From Bifidobacterium sp. WK041_4_12 (GTDB taxonomy: Bacteria > Actinomycetota > Actinomycetes > Actinomycetales > Bifidobacteriaceae): a DNA stretch of 64,000 bases. The position numbers were made by a program, and so were the translations under genes. The notes under the pieces were generated by a model, which was not told the DNA's origin, searched no databases, and saw only the letters and a program-made list of their open reading frames with translations. Positions 27,614-36,092 of this stretch are shown piece after piece. Position 1 is the stretch's first letter; every line of letters begins with the position of its first letter. The stretch covers positions 434,001 through 498,000 of the forward strand of contig NZ_CP129674.1 of the NCBI RefSeq assembly GCF_041080795.1, in the 5' to 3' direction.

Positions 27614-28747
27614 ATGGCATCAGATCCTCAAATCGTTACCGTTCCAGGTGACGCAAGACTTCAGAATCTCAAGAACAAGTCAGGTTCGCCACTGTCCAAA
27701 CTGCCTATCATTCGCGAGCTGCGTATAGCCGTAGGCTGGCAACGAGGCATGCTGATCACCGGTCTGGCGATCTCCGCAGTGTTTATCGTCCTTGCCATAT
27801 TCGCTCCTATCATCGCTCCCTATGGTTTCGCCCAGACTACGGATGCCAGCGGCCATGCATTCCCCACGCAGGCAGCGCCCAGCTCGTCACATATCTGGGG
27901 AACCACGGTTGGGGGCTTTGACGTGTTCAGCCGCACCATCTGGGGTGCAAGAACGGCAATCATAGCCATCATCGTTGCCGTCATCCTCTCGCTCTTCCTT
28001 GGCGTGCTGCTCGGACTCGTATCCGGGTACTTCGGTGGCTGGATCGATCGCGTGCTGGTAGTCATTGCCGACGCAATCTACTCATTCCCGTCATTACTGC
28101 TTGCCATTCTGATGGCAATCATGATCTCTGGCGGCCAGTCCAGTCTGGCAGGAGGCATACTCGCTTCTGGCATCTCCATTACGGTCGTGTACATTCCCCA
28201 ATACTTCCGCACGATTCGTGCAGAGGTGATTCGCATCAAGGAAGCGGCATACGTCGAATCGGCAAAGGTTGTCGGTGCTTCAACATGGCGCATCATGACC
28301 AAGCATCTGTTGAAGAATTCGACACGAACCCTGCCTGTCATTCTTACGCTGAACTCGTCAGAAGCCATTCTGACACTTGCAGGACTTGGATTCCTCGGCT
28401 TCGGCATTGAACCCACGTCCGCCGCTGAATGGGGATATGACTTGAACCGTGCCGTTGCCGATGTCACGGCTGGTATCTGGTGGACGTCCATCTTCCCTGG
28501 CGTGGCAATCGTGCTTATCGTGCTCGGCATCACCCTCGTCGGTGAATCGTTGAACGATCTGGCCGATCCTCGGCTGCGTGCACGCAAGTCAGCTGGTGAA
28601 GTCATCGGATCGATTGAGGATACCTCTGTTGACCCGAGTGAAAAGGCCGGACCCTCCAATGAGGCAACCGAAGAGGTTTTCGCCTTGCATCGCAGCATTC
28701 CCATCGAACCGGAAGCAGACCATACAGCGGAGGCCAAGAATGAGTGA
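27614..28747 (+). CDS. Oligopeptide ABC transporter permease (DppC/OppC type)
   Basis: Second permease of the importer. The N-terminal single helix GMLITGLAISAVFIVLAIFAP is followed by the HIWGTTVGGFDVFSRTIWGARTA block and LLGLVSGYFGGWIDRVL, classic for OppC. The coupling loop reads YVESAKVVGASTWRIMTKHLLKN. A hydrophilic C-terminal tail of about 60 residues (VDPSEKAGPSNEATEE) extends beyond the usual end. It overlaps the ATPase gene by eight bases. Confidence 0.92.
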   Translation: MASDPQIVTVPGDARLQNLKNKSGSPLSKLPIIRELRIAVGWQRGMLITGLAISAVFIVLAIFAPIIAPYGFAQTTDASGHAFPTQAAPSSSHIWGTTVGGFDVFSRTIWGARTAIIAIIVAVILSLFLGVLLGLVSGYFGGWIDRVLVVIADAIYSFPSLLLAILMAIMISGGQSSLAGGILASGISITVVYIPQYFRTIRAEVIRIKEAAYVESAKVVGASTWRIMTKHLLKNSTRTLPVILTLNSSEAILTLAGLGFLGFGIEPTSAAEWGYDLNRAVADVTAGIWWTSIFPGVAIVLIVLGITLVGESLNDLADPRLRARKSAGEVIGSIEDTSVDPSEKAGPSNEATEEVFALHRSIPIEPEADHTAEAKNE

Positions 28748-30506
28748 AACCAACGCACTGCACATGAATCAGAACACGGATGACAGCAGAACTTCCATAA
28801 GCAACCACACCAGCAACAATCTGGCACAGATCAAGAATCTGAGTGTCTCGTTCATGACGGACGCTGGTTCGATCAGGGCAATCGACAACATCAGCTTCAC
28901 CATCCCGAAGAAAACGGTGGTGGGAGTTGTCGGCGAATCCGGTTCTGGAAAATCCGTCACCGCACGATCCATCATCAAGCTGCTGCCTGAAACGGCCACG
29001 ACTGCCGGTGCAATCTATCTGACGAGCAGAGATGGTAGCCAGGAATTAGAGGTACTTTCGCTGAAGCTCGAAGATCTGCAGCATATGCGCGGCCAGGAAG
29101 CCGCCATGGTGTTCCAAGAGCCCAATGCTGTCTTGAATCCGGTATACACGATTGGATGGCAGATTGAAGAGGGTTTGCGGGCTCACGGCATGAGCGACAA
29201 GCACGAACTTCGAGCCAAGACCATCGATATCCTGGAGAAGGTCGGCATTCCCGATGCCAAGACGCGTGTTGACTATTACCCGCATCAGTTCTCTGGCGGC
29301 CAGAAGCAGCGCATTGTCATAGCCATGGCTTTGGTATTGAATCCTGGTCTGATTCTTGCCGACGAGCCAACCACGGCGCTCGATGTGACCGTGCAGGCTG
29401 AGATTCTTGATCTCTTGCGGCTTGCGCGCGATGAATTCGATGCCAGTGTGCTTATCATCACTCACAATATGGGCGTCATTGCCGATATAACGGATCAGGT
29501 CGTCGTGATGTATCGCGGCCACGTGGTTGAGCAGGGCGATGTCGAACAGATTTTTTACCATCCGCAAGAGGAGTACACGAAGCGACTTCTGGCTGCGGTT
29601 CCTAGGATCGGGCAGAAACTTGTGGTGCGCAACGACAGTGGTGTGGCCATCGAACGCAAAGCCGATTGGCGCACTCAGCCCATTGCGGTCGAGGCCAAGG
29701 GACTTACGGTCACCTATCCAGGGCATCTCTTGCAGCCTGACTTCGTTGCGGTGAAGAATGTCGACTTTGAGATTCATCAATCTGAAGTGCTGGGTCTTGT
29801 GGGCGAATCCGGTTCTGGAAAGTCAACCACCGGTCGTGCCATTGCTGGTCTGCAGAGAATTTCCGACGGTTCGCTCAAGGTTCTCGGTTCCGAGATGAAC
29901 GGTTTCAAGGAACGCGAATTCAAGCCGAAACGTGCCGATATCGGATTTGTGTTCCAGGATCCCGGCAGCTCATTCAACCCCTTGATGACCATAGCGGAGA
30001 ACGTTGCAGAGCCTTTGCTGGTTCATAAGAAGTATTCTTCGGTGGCTGATGCAAGCGATTATGTTGGCGACCTCTTGGAAATGGTGCAGCTTCCCAGAAC
30101 CTATATGAATCGTTTTCCGCATGAGCTTTCCGGTGGGCAGCGTCAGCGCGCTTCTCTGGCAAGAGCATTGGCGCTGAAACCGTCGCTGATTATTGCCGAC
30201 GAGCCTACTTCTGCGCTGGACGTATCCGTTCAGGCGAAAGTCTTGCAACTCTTCAAGCGATTGCAGGTCGAGATCGGGTTTGCATGCCTGTTCATCACCC
30301 ACGATTTGGCAGTTGTCGATATGCTCGCAGACCGCATCATGGTCATGCATAAGGGCAGCATCGTCGAGCATGGCGAAGCCGGTCAGATCATGCAGAATCC
30401 TCAGAATCCCTATACGCGCAAGCTGTTGGCCTCACTTCCCGTACCCGATCCCCGAGAGCAGAGGAAGCATCGCGAACAGTTGCACGAATTGCTCAAGCAG
30501 GAGTAA
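28740..30506 (+). CDS. Oligopeptide ABC transporter ATPase, fused DppD-DppF
   Basis: One polypeptide carrying both nucleotide-binding domains. NBD1: Walker A GESGSGKSVTARSI (about residue 66), signature QFSGGQKQRIVIAMAL, Walker B LILADEPTTALD. NBD2: GESGSGKSTTGRAI (about 356), ELSGGQRQRASLARAL, LIIADEPTSALD. Each is followed by the C-terminal oligopeptide-family region (YTKRLLAAVPRIG and YTRKLLASLPVPD). The start at 28740 is preferred since GGAGG is just upstream; a longer frame upstream lies within the permease gene. Fusion of the two ATPases is common in actinobacteria. A terminator-like hairpin follows at 30561-30594. Confidence 0.93.
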   Translation: MSETNALHMNQNTDDSRTSISNHTSNNLAQIKNLSVSFMTDAGSIRAIDNISFTIPKKTVVGVVGESGSGKSVTARSIIKLLPETATTAGAIYLTSRDGSQELEVLSLKLEDLQHMRGQEAAMVFQEPNAVLNPVYTIGWQIEEGLRAHGMSDKHELRAKTIDILEKVGIPDAKTRVDYYPHQFSGGQKQRIVIAMALVLNPGLILADEPTTALDVTVQAEILDLLRLARDEFDASVLIITHNMGVIADITDQVVVMYRGHVVEQGDVEQIFYHPQEEYTKRLLAAVPRIGQKLVVRNDSGVAIERKADWRTQPIAVEAKGLTVTYPGHLLQPDFVAVKNVDFEIHQSEVLGLVGESGSGKSTTGRAIAGLQRISDGSLKVLGSEMNGFKEREFKPKRADIGFVFQDPGSSFNPLMTIAENVAEPLLVHKKYSSVADASDYVGDLLEMVQLPRTYMNRFPHELSGGQRQRASLARALALKPSLIIADEPTSALDVSVQAKVLQLFKRLQVEIGFACLFITHDLAVVDMLADRIMVMHKGSIVEHGEAGQIMQNPQNPYTRKLLASLPVPDPREQRKHREQLHELLKQE

Positions 30507-30560
30507 GACAGTCTGTGTGGCTGGAGACTTGCGAGCAGAGGCAAGAGACAAGGCTTGGTG

Positions 30561-30594
30561 AACGGTTGAATAATCCCTGGACTATTCAACCGTT
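30561..30594. terminator. Bidirectional rho-independent terminator-like hairpin
   Basis: AACGGTTGAATA at 30561-30572 pairs perfectly with 30583-30594 around a 10-base loop and is followed by TTTCT. It lies between the importer operon and the convergent 30582-31340 gene and includes the last codons and stop of the latter. Confidence 0.65.
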
Positions 30595-31340
30595 TCTCCG
30601 CGATATCGCGCCATCATCTGCGATTGAAGCTGTTGAGCGCTGGGCGGAGTCCAGGTAAGGGCATCGGCACCGGCTTGCAGCGTGTTGACAATGGTGTTTT
30701 CCGTACTTCCACATGAGGCAAGAATCGGAATCTCAGGGTGATGCGCGCGGATACTCGTCACTGTGGCTGTGGTATTCGCGCCGGCGGCAACATTGATGAT
30801 CGCGGCACCGGCGAGGATTTTTTCCTCAGTGATTTCGTCGTCTGCAGTGACCGTTGCGATGACTGGAATATCGACCGAATTCATCGCAGCCTCGATGGTT
30901 TCGGCAGGGGCGGGAGCGTTGATGACGACCCCGGCAGCGCCCTGCATCTCTGCAACCATTGCAAGCTCAACGACACGTGTGCCGGTAGTCGTTCCGCCAC
31001 CAACGCCTACGAAAAGCGGCTGTTGAGCCACTATCAGCAGCGCCTGCGTAATCACCGGCTCGCCGGTGAACGGGTAGACGGCCAGAATGGCGTCAGCATT
31101 GGTATTCCTGATAACCGCTGCATCCGTAGTGTAAGCGAAAGTTCGGATGGTGTGGCCCTTTACCGTGATGCCACCAGCCTGCGAAGTTGATTCGGGAACT
31201 CTCGCGACTGGCGACGTAAGACGACCTTCGACGGTTGCCGTACCCGCCGAGGAACGACTCACCGATGGCGTTGCACTATGCTGCTCAATCGCTATTGACT
31301 CACTCGATGAGAACAAGTGCATACTTGGTTTTGCGCTCAT
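30582..31340 (-). CDS. Predicted (beta/alpha)-barrel enzyme, function unknown
   Basis: I do not recognise a characterised family member. The first 60 residues are Ser/Thr-rich and variable. The remainder has alternating hydrophobic strands and Gly-rich loops that look like a phosphate-binding TIM barrel of the nitronate monooxygenase/IMPDH-like kind: AAVIRNTNADAILAVYPF, FVGVGGGTTTGTRVVELAMVAE, GAAGVVINAP, IPVIATVTADDE, GAAIINVAAGANT, ILASCGSTENT, QAGADALTWTPPSAQ. Similar proteins are often labelled hydrolase without evidence. It overlaps the MarR gene by four bases (ATGA), so it is almost certainly expressed with and controlled by that regulator. Confidence 0.6.
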   Translation of the reverse strand: MSAKPSMHLFSSSESIAIEQHSATPSVSRSSAGTATVEGRLTSPVARVPESTSQAGGITVKGHTIRTFAYTTDAAVIRNTNADAILAVYPFTGEPVITQALLIVAQQPLFVGVGGGTTTGTRVVELAMVAEMQGAAGVVINAPAPAETIEAAMNSVDIPVIATVTADDEITEEKILAGAAIINVAAGANTTATVTSIRAHHPEIPILASCGSTENTIVNTLQAGADALTWTPPSAQQLQSQMMARYRGETVE

Positions 31341-32137
31341 TTTTCCCCTTCTTGAAAGTTCGCCTCGCGGAATTCACGCATCGCTTCCTTCATCATCCTA
31401 CGGCGCTCCACAAATTCATCTTCAGGATATTTTTGCTCAATGTTGTCGATGATTCGCTGTAAATATCCGCTGAACTGTTCCAATTCCTCTGCATTCAGAC
31501 AATCGAAGGCATCCGCCGCATGCTGCATAGTCTCGTGCAGCTGGTGAGCGGCCTTGATACCCTTTTCCTTGATCTCCACCATCGCGACCCGCCTGTCTCC
31601 ATCTGAAGGCTTGCGCGAAATATAGCCCTTTGCCTCAAGCTTCCCGAGCAATTGCCCCAAGGCTTGACGACTAAGACCTAAAATCGTAGCGAGATCGCGT
31701 TGACTGATGGTGGGCTGCAAGGTAAGAGTAAGCAGCACACGCCCCTGCCCTCGCAAGGCATAATCACCGCCGCCGAAGGCATTATTGGGATTATTCATGC
31801 CAAAGGTGTTCATGCGCTCGCGGCCACGTTCGCCCATGCGTACCTGACGAACAGCCATGCGACGTTCAGCCATATGTCGATACGCTCGCTCAGTGGCTTT
31901 GTCGTCATCTATTCGGGAAACCTGCGTGCGGATGCGAATCATCATCATGCTGAGTTCGCGCAGTTGATCGAGGACTTTCGGCTTGACTTCTAACTGTTCT
32001 CTGCTGTTCTGGCCTGTGTCTGTGGCTGTGTCTGTTGTTGTGCTTGTGTGGGTGTCTGTGTCTGTGCCTGTTCTTGTGCCTTTCCCTGGGGTGGGGGTGC
32101 TTTCATCATTGGAATGATATTCGGGGTGATAATTCAT
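31337..32137 (-). CDS. MarR family transcriptional regulator with low-complexity N-terminus
   Basis: A MarR-type winged-helix regulator. The DNA-binding part is clear: LLTLTLQPTISQRDLATILGLSRQALGQLLGKLEAKGYI followed by the wing PSDGDRRVAMVEI (about residues 135-190). The dimerisation helices flank it. The N-terminal 50 residues are a Thr/Asp/Gly low-complexity tract (DTDTHTSTTTDTATDT) encoded by a CA/GT-rich repeat, and a further Met/Arg-rich linker (GERGRERMNTFGMNNPN) precedes the HTH. Start 32137 has AAGGGA six bases upstream. The promoter at 32316-32343 is embedded in two operator sequences, so autorepression is likely. Confidence 0.88.
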   Translation of the reverse strand: MNYHPEYHSNDESTPTPGKGTRTGTDTDTHTSTTTDTATDTGQNSREQLEVKPKVLDQLRELSMMMIRIRTQVSRIDDDKATERAYRHMAERRMAVRQVRMGERGRERMNTFGMNNPNNAFGGGDYALRGQGRVLLTLTLQPTISQRDLATILGLSRQALGQLLGKLEAKGYISRKPSDGDRRVAMVEIKEKGIKAAHQLHETMQHAADAFDCLNAEELEQFSGYLQRIIDNIEQKYPEDEFVERRRMMKEAMREFREANFQEGEK

Positions 32138-32282
32138 TGTGGTTCCCTTGTTCGTTGTGTTTGGTTGAATCTGTTTTGGTTGAGTATGTTTGGTTATGTG
32201 GCAGTCTGTGCGGCTGCTCTGTGGCCGTTGTGCGGCTGTTGTGCGGCTGTTGTGCGGCTGGATTGACCGCGATCAGGCTGTT

Positions 32283-32354
32283 ATCATCGTAATTGTCAAG
32301 TACCTGACAATTACGATGATATTACTTCTCGCCTGTTTGTCAAGTACTTTACAG
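32283..32354 (-). promoter_or_regulatory. marR promoter within two MarR-type operators
   Basis: On the minus strand TTGACA (32343-32338) and TATCAT (32321-32316) are separated by 16 bp, a strong promoter reading toward the MarR gene. A perfect 16-bp inverted repeat with 6-bp spacer covers 32283-32320 and holds TTGTCAAGTACCTGACAA; a second site, TGTCAAGTACTTTACA, lies at 32338-32353 over the -35 box. The rest of the 308-bp gap (32138-32282) is a GT-rich leader with repeated TGTGCGGCTGT units. Confidence 0.7.
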
Positions 32355-32445
32355 TATTGAATAATCGTTGTGAATCCAAGCTTTCTGGTGTGTATCCCGA
32401 ACAAGTGGCAACTTTTCTCATTACGTTGTATGATGGTTGGCTGTT

Positions 32446-32517
32446 GCCCCTCTAGCTCAATGGCAGAGCAGCGTCCTTTTAAGTCGTGGGTTCTCGGTTC
32501 GAGTCCGAGGGGGGGCA
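32446..32517 (+). tRNA. tRNA-Lys (anticodon TTT)
   Basis: A 72-nt cloverleaf: acceptor GCCCCTC with GGGGGGC, D-arm GCTC/GAGC, anticodon loop CTTTTAA with anticodon TTT, and T-arm CTCGG-TTCGAGT-CCGAG. One U-U mismatch occurs in the anticodon stem (second-last pair) and CCA is not encoded. Its 3' end is the attachment site of the element that follows; the same T-loop and G-run recur at 37303. Confidence 0.9.
32496..32517 (+). other. attL: tRNA-Lys T-arm and acceptor 3' half
   Basis: GGTTCGAGTCCGAG followed by a G-run and GCAC is present here within the tRNA and again at 37303-37327. The integrase gene begins 124 bp downstream, the usual placement beside attL. Confidence 0.75.
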
Positions 32518-32523
32518 CAAATG

Positions 32524-32622
32524 ACGGGGCTTATGCCTCAAAACCATTGCAATTGCAAGGGTCCTTACAATGTCAGTGGGGCAACTTCACGGGGCTTATA
32601 GACCCTTTCTGACGGGGCCTAT
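32524..32622 (+). repeat. Three ACGGGGC(C/T)TAT repeats near attL (putative integrase arm sites)
   Basis: ACGGGGCTTAT occurs at 32524-32534 and 32589-32599 and ACGGGGCCTAT at 32612-32622, all in the same orientation between the tRNA and the integrase start. Two more copies sit just inside the far end (37232, 37246). Position and repetition match arm-type binding sites of tyrosine integrases and could also allow the integrase to repress its own promoter. Confidence 0.65.
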
Positions 32623-32640
32623 ACGTGATACGATGGCACC

Positions 32641-33870
32641 ATGCAAGGGCTAGGGACGGTCTATAAAAAGAGCCGTGTGCGCAAGGATGGCGGCACGCGT
32701 GTCTTCTATGTCGCGCAAATTCGCATGACCATCAACGGCGTGTCGCGGCGCATCGAAGGTCAGGGGCAGACGCCAGCGGCAGCGGTGGCTGCACGGGAAC
32801 GAGCGGTTGCAAAAGCCCTCACCGGCGTAACGCGCACCCCCACCCATACACAAAAACCCGAGTCGGTGCTCGCTCTGATGACCGATTGGAGCGCCACCCG
32901 TGACGTGAAACCGAGGACGCGCGAACACACAGCCAGCGTCATTAAAAACCATATAGATGGTATAAATTTGGCTGATAAAAGACTGAGGTCACTGCGCCGC
33001 GAGGACATTGAAAGGCTGCTCGACAGCAAAAAGGGATGGACACGATTCGCTGTCTATAAGGTCATGCGAGGCTTCCTGAGCCATGCCCTTACCGAGGGCC
33101 TCATCAAAGACGACCCCATGAAAGACATCAAGAAGCCGCACCCGCCGCGCGCAACGGGGGCGAATTCCGCGACGATGGACAAAAGGGTGCGACTCATGCG
33201 CGGCATGATTGGGTGGATGAAGACGACAAACTGGATGAAGGACAATCCCATGTATTGGTGTCGAATCCAGCTCGCGCTCGATGGGCTGCGGCCCGGCGAA
33301 GCGCGCGGCATCAGCTGGGACGACGTGCTCGATTTGCACGGGACAACCAACACCCACGTACCTCGACTCGTCATACGACGACAACTCGGCTACGCGGATG
33401 GAAAGCTCTCGCTGATGCCGGTGAAAGGCGACGCGCCGCGCGTCGTGGTGCTACGCCCAACCACCGCTGAAGCGCTCAAGGCATGGAAAAAACAGCGCGG
33501 TGCGCTGCGGCGACGCAAGACGTGGCACCCCCGCGAGGGGATGGAAACCCTCGTCCTTACCCTCGAAGATGGGCGACCATTGCGCCAACAGGATGACGGG
33601 AAAATGTGGCGCGCGCTACAGCTGCAAGCGCAGAAAAATTACTCACCGGAGAGACGCGCCCTTTGGCCGATGTCTTACAACAGACACATCGCGGTCTCCA
33701 TCATGCGGGATTCCGGGGCATCAGCGTCAGCAGTATCAACCATCATGGGGCACAGCATCGCCGTAGAAGACTCGATCTATTACCAGCCACAGACCACGGC
33801 GCAGCGCGACGCGATGGCCGCGATGGATGCCTACATCACGACCACCACGACAAAGAAAACGAAAAAATAG
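32641..33870 (+). CDS. int: Tyrosine site-specific recombinase (integrase)
   Basis: A phage/plasmid-type integrase. The N-terminal AT-hook-like arm-binding region (to about residue 70) is followed by a SAM-like core-binding domain (75-150, HTASVIKNHIDGINL) and the catalytic domain with the first Arg in LDGLRPGEARGISWDD, the second box YNRHIAVSIMRDSG (first His replaced by Ser or Asn; Arg-His retained), the third His in IMGHSIA and the nucleophile Tyr in EDSIYYQ. Length 409 is normal. Start ATG 32641; no strong ribosome site. Adjacent to the tRNA-Lys att site, it presumably integrates and excises the 4.8-kb element. Confidence 0.9.
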   Translation: MQGLGTVYKKSRVRKDGGTRVFYVAQIRMTINGVSRRIEGQGQTPAAAVAARERAVAKALTGVTRTPTHTQKPESVLALMTDWSATRDVKPRTREHTASVIKNHIDGINLADKRLRSLRREDIERLLDSKKGWTRFAVYKVMRGFLSHALTEGLIKDDPMKDIKKPHPPRATGANSATMDKRVRLMRGMIGWMKTTNWMKDNPMYWCRIQLALDGLRPGEARGISWDDVLDLHGTTNTHVPRLVIRRQLGYADGKLSLMPVKGDAPRVVVLRPTTAEALKAWKKQRGALRRRKTWHPREGMETLVLTLEDGRPLRQQDDGKMWRALQLQAQKNYSPERRALWPMSYNRHIAVSIMRDSGASASAVSTIMGHSIAVEDSIYYQPQTTAQRDAMAAMDAYITTTTTKKTKK

Positions 33871-33875
33871 CGTCG

Positions 33876-35036
33876 TCACACGCCCGCAGCCGCATCAAAA
33901 TCGGCATCGTAAAACGCCCCGCTGCCAGCTTCCTTTGCGGACGCTTCCCACGCGGGGACATAGCCGGGTACGCCTTGCGGACCACCATCGTTGCGCGCGC
34001 CCTTCATGGCGTCGTCACGAGATGCATAGGGCAACGGGGTGCTGGGGTCCGGCTTCTCGAAAACGACGCCGTGAGCAAAGCGCCTTAGCAGCGGCGCGCG
34101 GTTTTCCGTGAGGCTTGGGTACTGGTCGCGCAGCGCGATGTTGGCGCTGATGACCACCTTTTCCCAGCGCGCCCACGTATGAGAGTTCTTGACATCGACC
34201 CGCAGCGGGTAGATGTCAAGAATGCGAAGCAGCTGAGAAAACCTTATGTTGCTTCTGAAATCATCGAGAAGCAAGACGGATTGGCCGCTGTACCCGTCAA
34301 ACGGGAATGAGGACCCCAAATCAGCGATGAAGACGGTACGACGCCCATACAAATCGAGGATGCCGCGCGTCTTGCCTGAGCCAGCGGGGCCGAAAACATA
34401 ATCAACGGACACGGCTCGGTCGTGGGCGCCATATGCCTCATCGTCATGGGCGCTAATCATGTCGGCGATGGCCTGACGGTGACGAAGCGCCCAGACACGC
34501 CAATGGTCATCATTGATGAAGTCGTTGTAAAACCATCCCGCCGCGATTTTATCGTGGGCATCATCGAAAGTGCTCTTGCGCTGGGTCTGGGCCTCAGTCG
34601 GCGCCATGCCCGGCACGTCGAGGTAGCGGCCCACCCACCACGGCCCAGCCACATGACTCTTATCCTTGGTGCAGTAGCTAGCGCAAGCCACGGCGGGCTT
34701 CCCGGCCGGCTCACAGTGGGCGTCACCAAACAGGGCGCGGACGCGACTGCCAACAATCTTCCCGGCCCAGTACGCGAACGCTTGGTAGTGTCGGTAACCC
34801 GTGGTCGGAGCCACTTCCTCGGAATAGACTGAGGCGGTGGGGAGGATGCTCAAAATCCCATCCACTTCCTCTTTAGAATGCTTCTCGACGCTGATGGTTA
34901 TCATCCAGCCACGGGCGCGGACATGGGCGATGGGCGGCAGATGCTTTTGGGCGTCAGGATGGAGCTTGTTCCATGCCTTGATTGGAGCGGCGAGAGTGTT
35001 CCAGGCCTTAGCGGTAGTGATGTACTTAGTAGTCAT
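33876..35036 (-). CDS. rep: CRESS-type rolling-circle replication initiator (HUH endonuclease + SF3 helicase)
   Basis: A 386-residue Rep with the full motif set of CRESS-DNA virus Reps. HUH domain: motif I WMITISV (44-50), motif II HYQ (83-85, the H-x-Q form), motif III YCTK (121-124) with the nicking Tyr. SF3 helicase: Walker A GPAGSGKT (216-223), Walker B VLLLDDF (254-260), motif C VVISAN (294-299). This combination is known from circo-, gemini- and nanoviruses and from related bifidobacterial plasmids such as p4M. The start at 35036 has AAGGGGA seven bases upstream; the frame remains open further but without a ribosome site. It would nick the origin upstream of its own gene and drive rolling-circle replication. 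No motif appears damaged. Confidence 0.85.
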   Translation of the reverse strand: MTTKYITTAKAWNTLAAPIKAWNKLHPDAQKHLPPIAHVRARGWMITISVEKHSKEEVDGILSILPTASVYSEEVAPTTGYRHYQAFAYWAGKIVGSRVRALFGDAHCEPAGKPAVACASYCTKDKSHVAGPWWVGRYLDVPGMAPTEAQTQRKSTFDDAHDKIAAGWFYNDFINDDHWRVWALRHRQAIADMISAHDDEAYGAHDRAVSVDYVFGPAGSGKTRGILDLYGRRTVFIADLGSSFPFDGYSGQSVLLLDDFRSNIRFSQLLRILDIYPLRVDVKNSHTWARWEKVVISANIALRDQYPSLTENRAPLLRRFAHGVVFEKPDPSTPLPYASRDDAMKGARNDGGPQGVPGYVPAWEASAKEAGSGAFYDADFDAAAGV

Positions 35037-35098
35037 TGTGTTTCCCCTTGATTGTCGGACCTTGGTGGTTAGGAGGGGAATATCAAAACGGCGCTTAA

Positions 35099-35300
35099 AG
35101 CGCCCAGAAAGAGCGCCCAGTGCCCAGCAGAAGTGCCCAAACGCCCAGCAAAAACCCTCGCCGTTTCCCCAAGGGAAACGGCTCGGGAGTAGGCATTGCA
35201 GCCGATGTGCCCAGTGCCCAGCACGAACCGTAATACTGGGCGGCGGCAAAAAAGCCGCGGCCCCGAGGGTCGCTGCGCGGCCCTCGTTACGGTTCGTGCC
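35099..35300. other. Putative replication origin: iterons, inverted repeat and circovirus-like nonanucleotide
   Basis: Seven direct YGCCCA(G/A) iterons lie at 35101, 35114, 35121, 35134, 35142, 35208 and 35215, plus one inverted copy at 35236-35242. A perfect 13-bp inverted repeat, GCACGAACCGTAA (35221-35233) with 35287-35299, encloses two smaller hairpins (35243-35258 and 35264-35286). On the minus strand, toward rep, CAGTATTAC (35238-35230) matches the NAGTATTAC nicking nonanucleotide of circoviruses. The combination immediately upstream of a CRESS Rep strongly suggests the double-strand origin. Confidence 0.65.
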
Positions 35301-35358
35301 GGGACATGGGAACAATGAATCCAGGGTGCATACACCGCACCGCCGTACATATAAAGAA

Positions 35359-35395
35359 TGACCCCACGCTGGGAAACTTTTAAAGCGTGGGGTCA
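35359..35395. terminator. 12-bp perfect inverted repeat, terminator-like
   Basis: TGACCCCACGCT (35359-35370) pairs with 35384-35395 around 13 bases. No strong T-run is present on either side, so this may be a terminator or a structural part of the origin. The stretch from here to 35765 also has two identical 15-mers TGCGCTCAGAATCGA at 35438-35452 and 35556-35570 but no convincing gene. Confidence 0.4.
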
Positions 35396-35765
35396 GCCCG
35401 ACAAGATGTAAATATCAAATGACGTCGGGGCGTTGCGTGCGCTCAGAATCGACGTCGTGTATTTGATCGGTTATAACCGCGCATATGCAGGTCTCATGTC
35501 ACAGACATGGCGAAAAAGCGCTCTTGCGGGTAGAGGGTCACAAGGGAAGCGCCTTTGCGCTCAGAATCGAGATGAGCGCCGGTGGCAAAGGACGCCACCG
35601 GCCAGCACGGGGCGCATAGACCGATTTTTCTTTCCTTTAAGGGGAGCAACGAGGGGGGGCCGCGCTAGGCGGGTCGGTTCCCTCACCCGCACCATCCGGC
35701 CGAAATCGCGTTTGGATAGATAGGGGTCGTAAGGGCTGAACAGCCCCACAACCAAGGAGAAGAAA

Positions 35766-36092
35766 ATGACAGACAGAGCAGGCAGAATCAGAACAAGGTT
35801 CGACCTTTCAGCGGAGACCCGTCGCCACCTTCGCATCATGGCGGCAGAAGGCGACATCTCCATGAGCCGAGCGCTAGAGCAGCTCATCGACGTCGAATGG
35901 CAAGAGGAGCACACCCCCGACCTCTACAGGGTGCGCAAGATTCGCTCGCACGCCGACGAGAGACACGACATGGTCATGAAGTGGCACCGAGAGGGGAAGA
36001 GCGTGGCTTGGATTTGGTCGGCGCTGCCAGAACACCTGCACGCAACAACAGCGGTAATAGAGGCCATTATCAAGGAGGCAGACCATGACTAA
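35766..36092 (+). CDS. Putative ribbon-helix-helix protein of the integrated element
   Basis: A 108-residue protein preceded by a strong AAGGAG site. Residues 8-42 (IRTRFDLSAETRRHLRIMAAEG then MSRALEQLID) have the pattern of a CopG/Arc-type ribbon-helix-helix DNA-binding domain. The C-terminal half is charged (RVRKIRSHADERHDMVMKWHREGK) with a Trp-rich segment SVAWIWSALPEHLH. In small plasmids such proteins control copy number or the promoter of the next genes. It heads a four-gene set with overlapping or tight spacing. Homology not established. Confidence 0.6.
   Translation: MTDRAGRIRTRFDLSAETRRHLRIMAAEGDISMSRALEQLIDVEWQEEHTPDLYRVRKIRSHADERHDMVMKWHREGKSVAWIWSALPEHLHATTAVIEAIIKEADHD

Noticed and set aside
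32035..32292. Cys/Leu-rich plus-strand frames opposite the MarR N-terminus
   Set aside because: They are readings of the GT-rich simple repeat and have no ribosome site.
35433..35723. A 96-codon frame in the origin region
   Set aside because: No ribosome site, Arg-rich composition without a pattern, and overlap with repeats; better explained as non-coding origin sequence.
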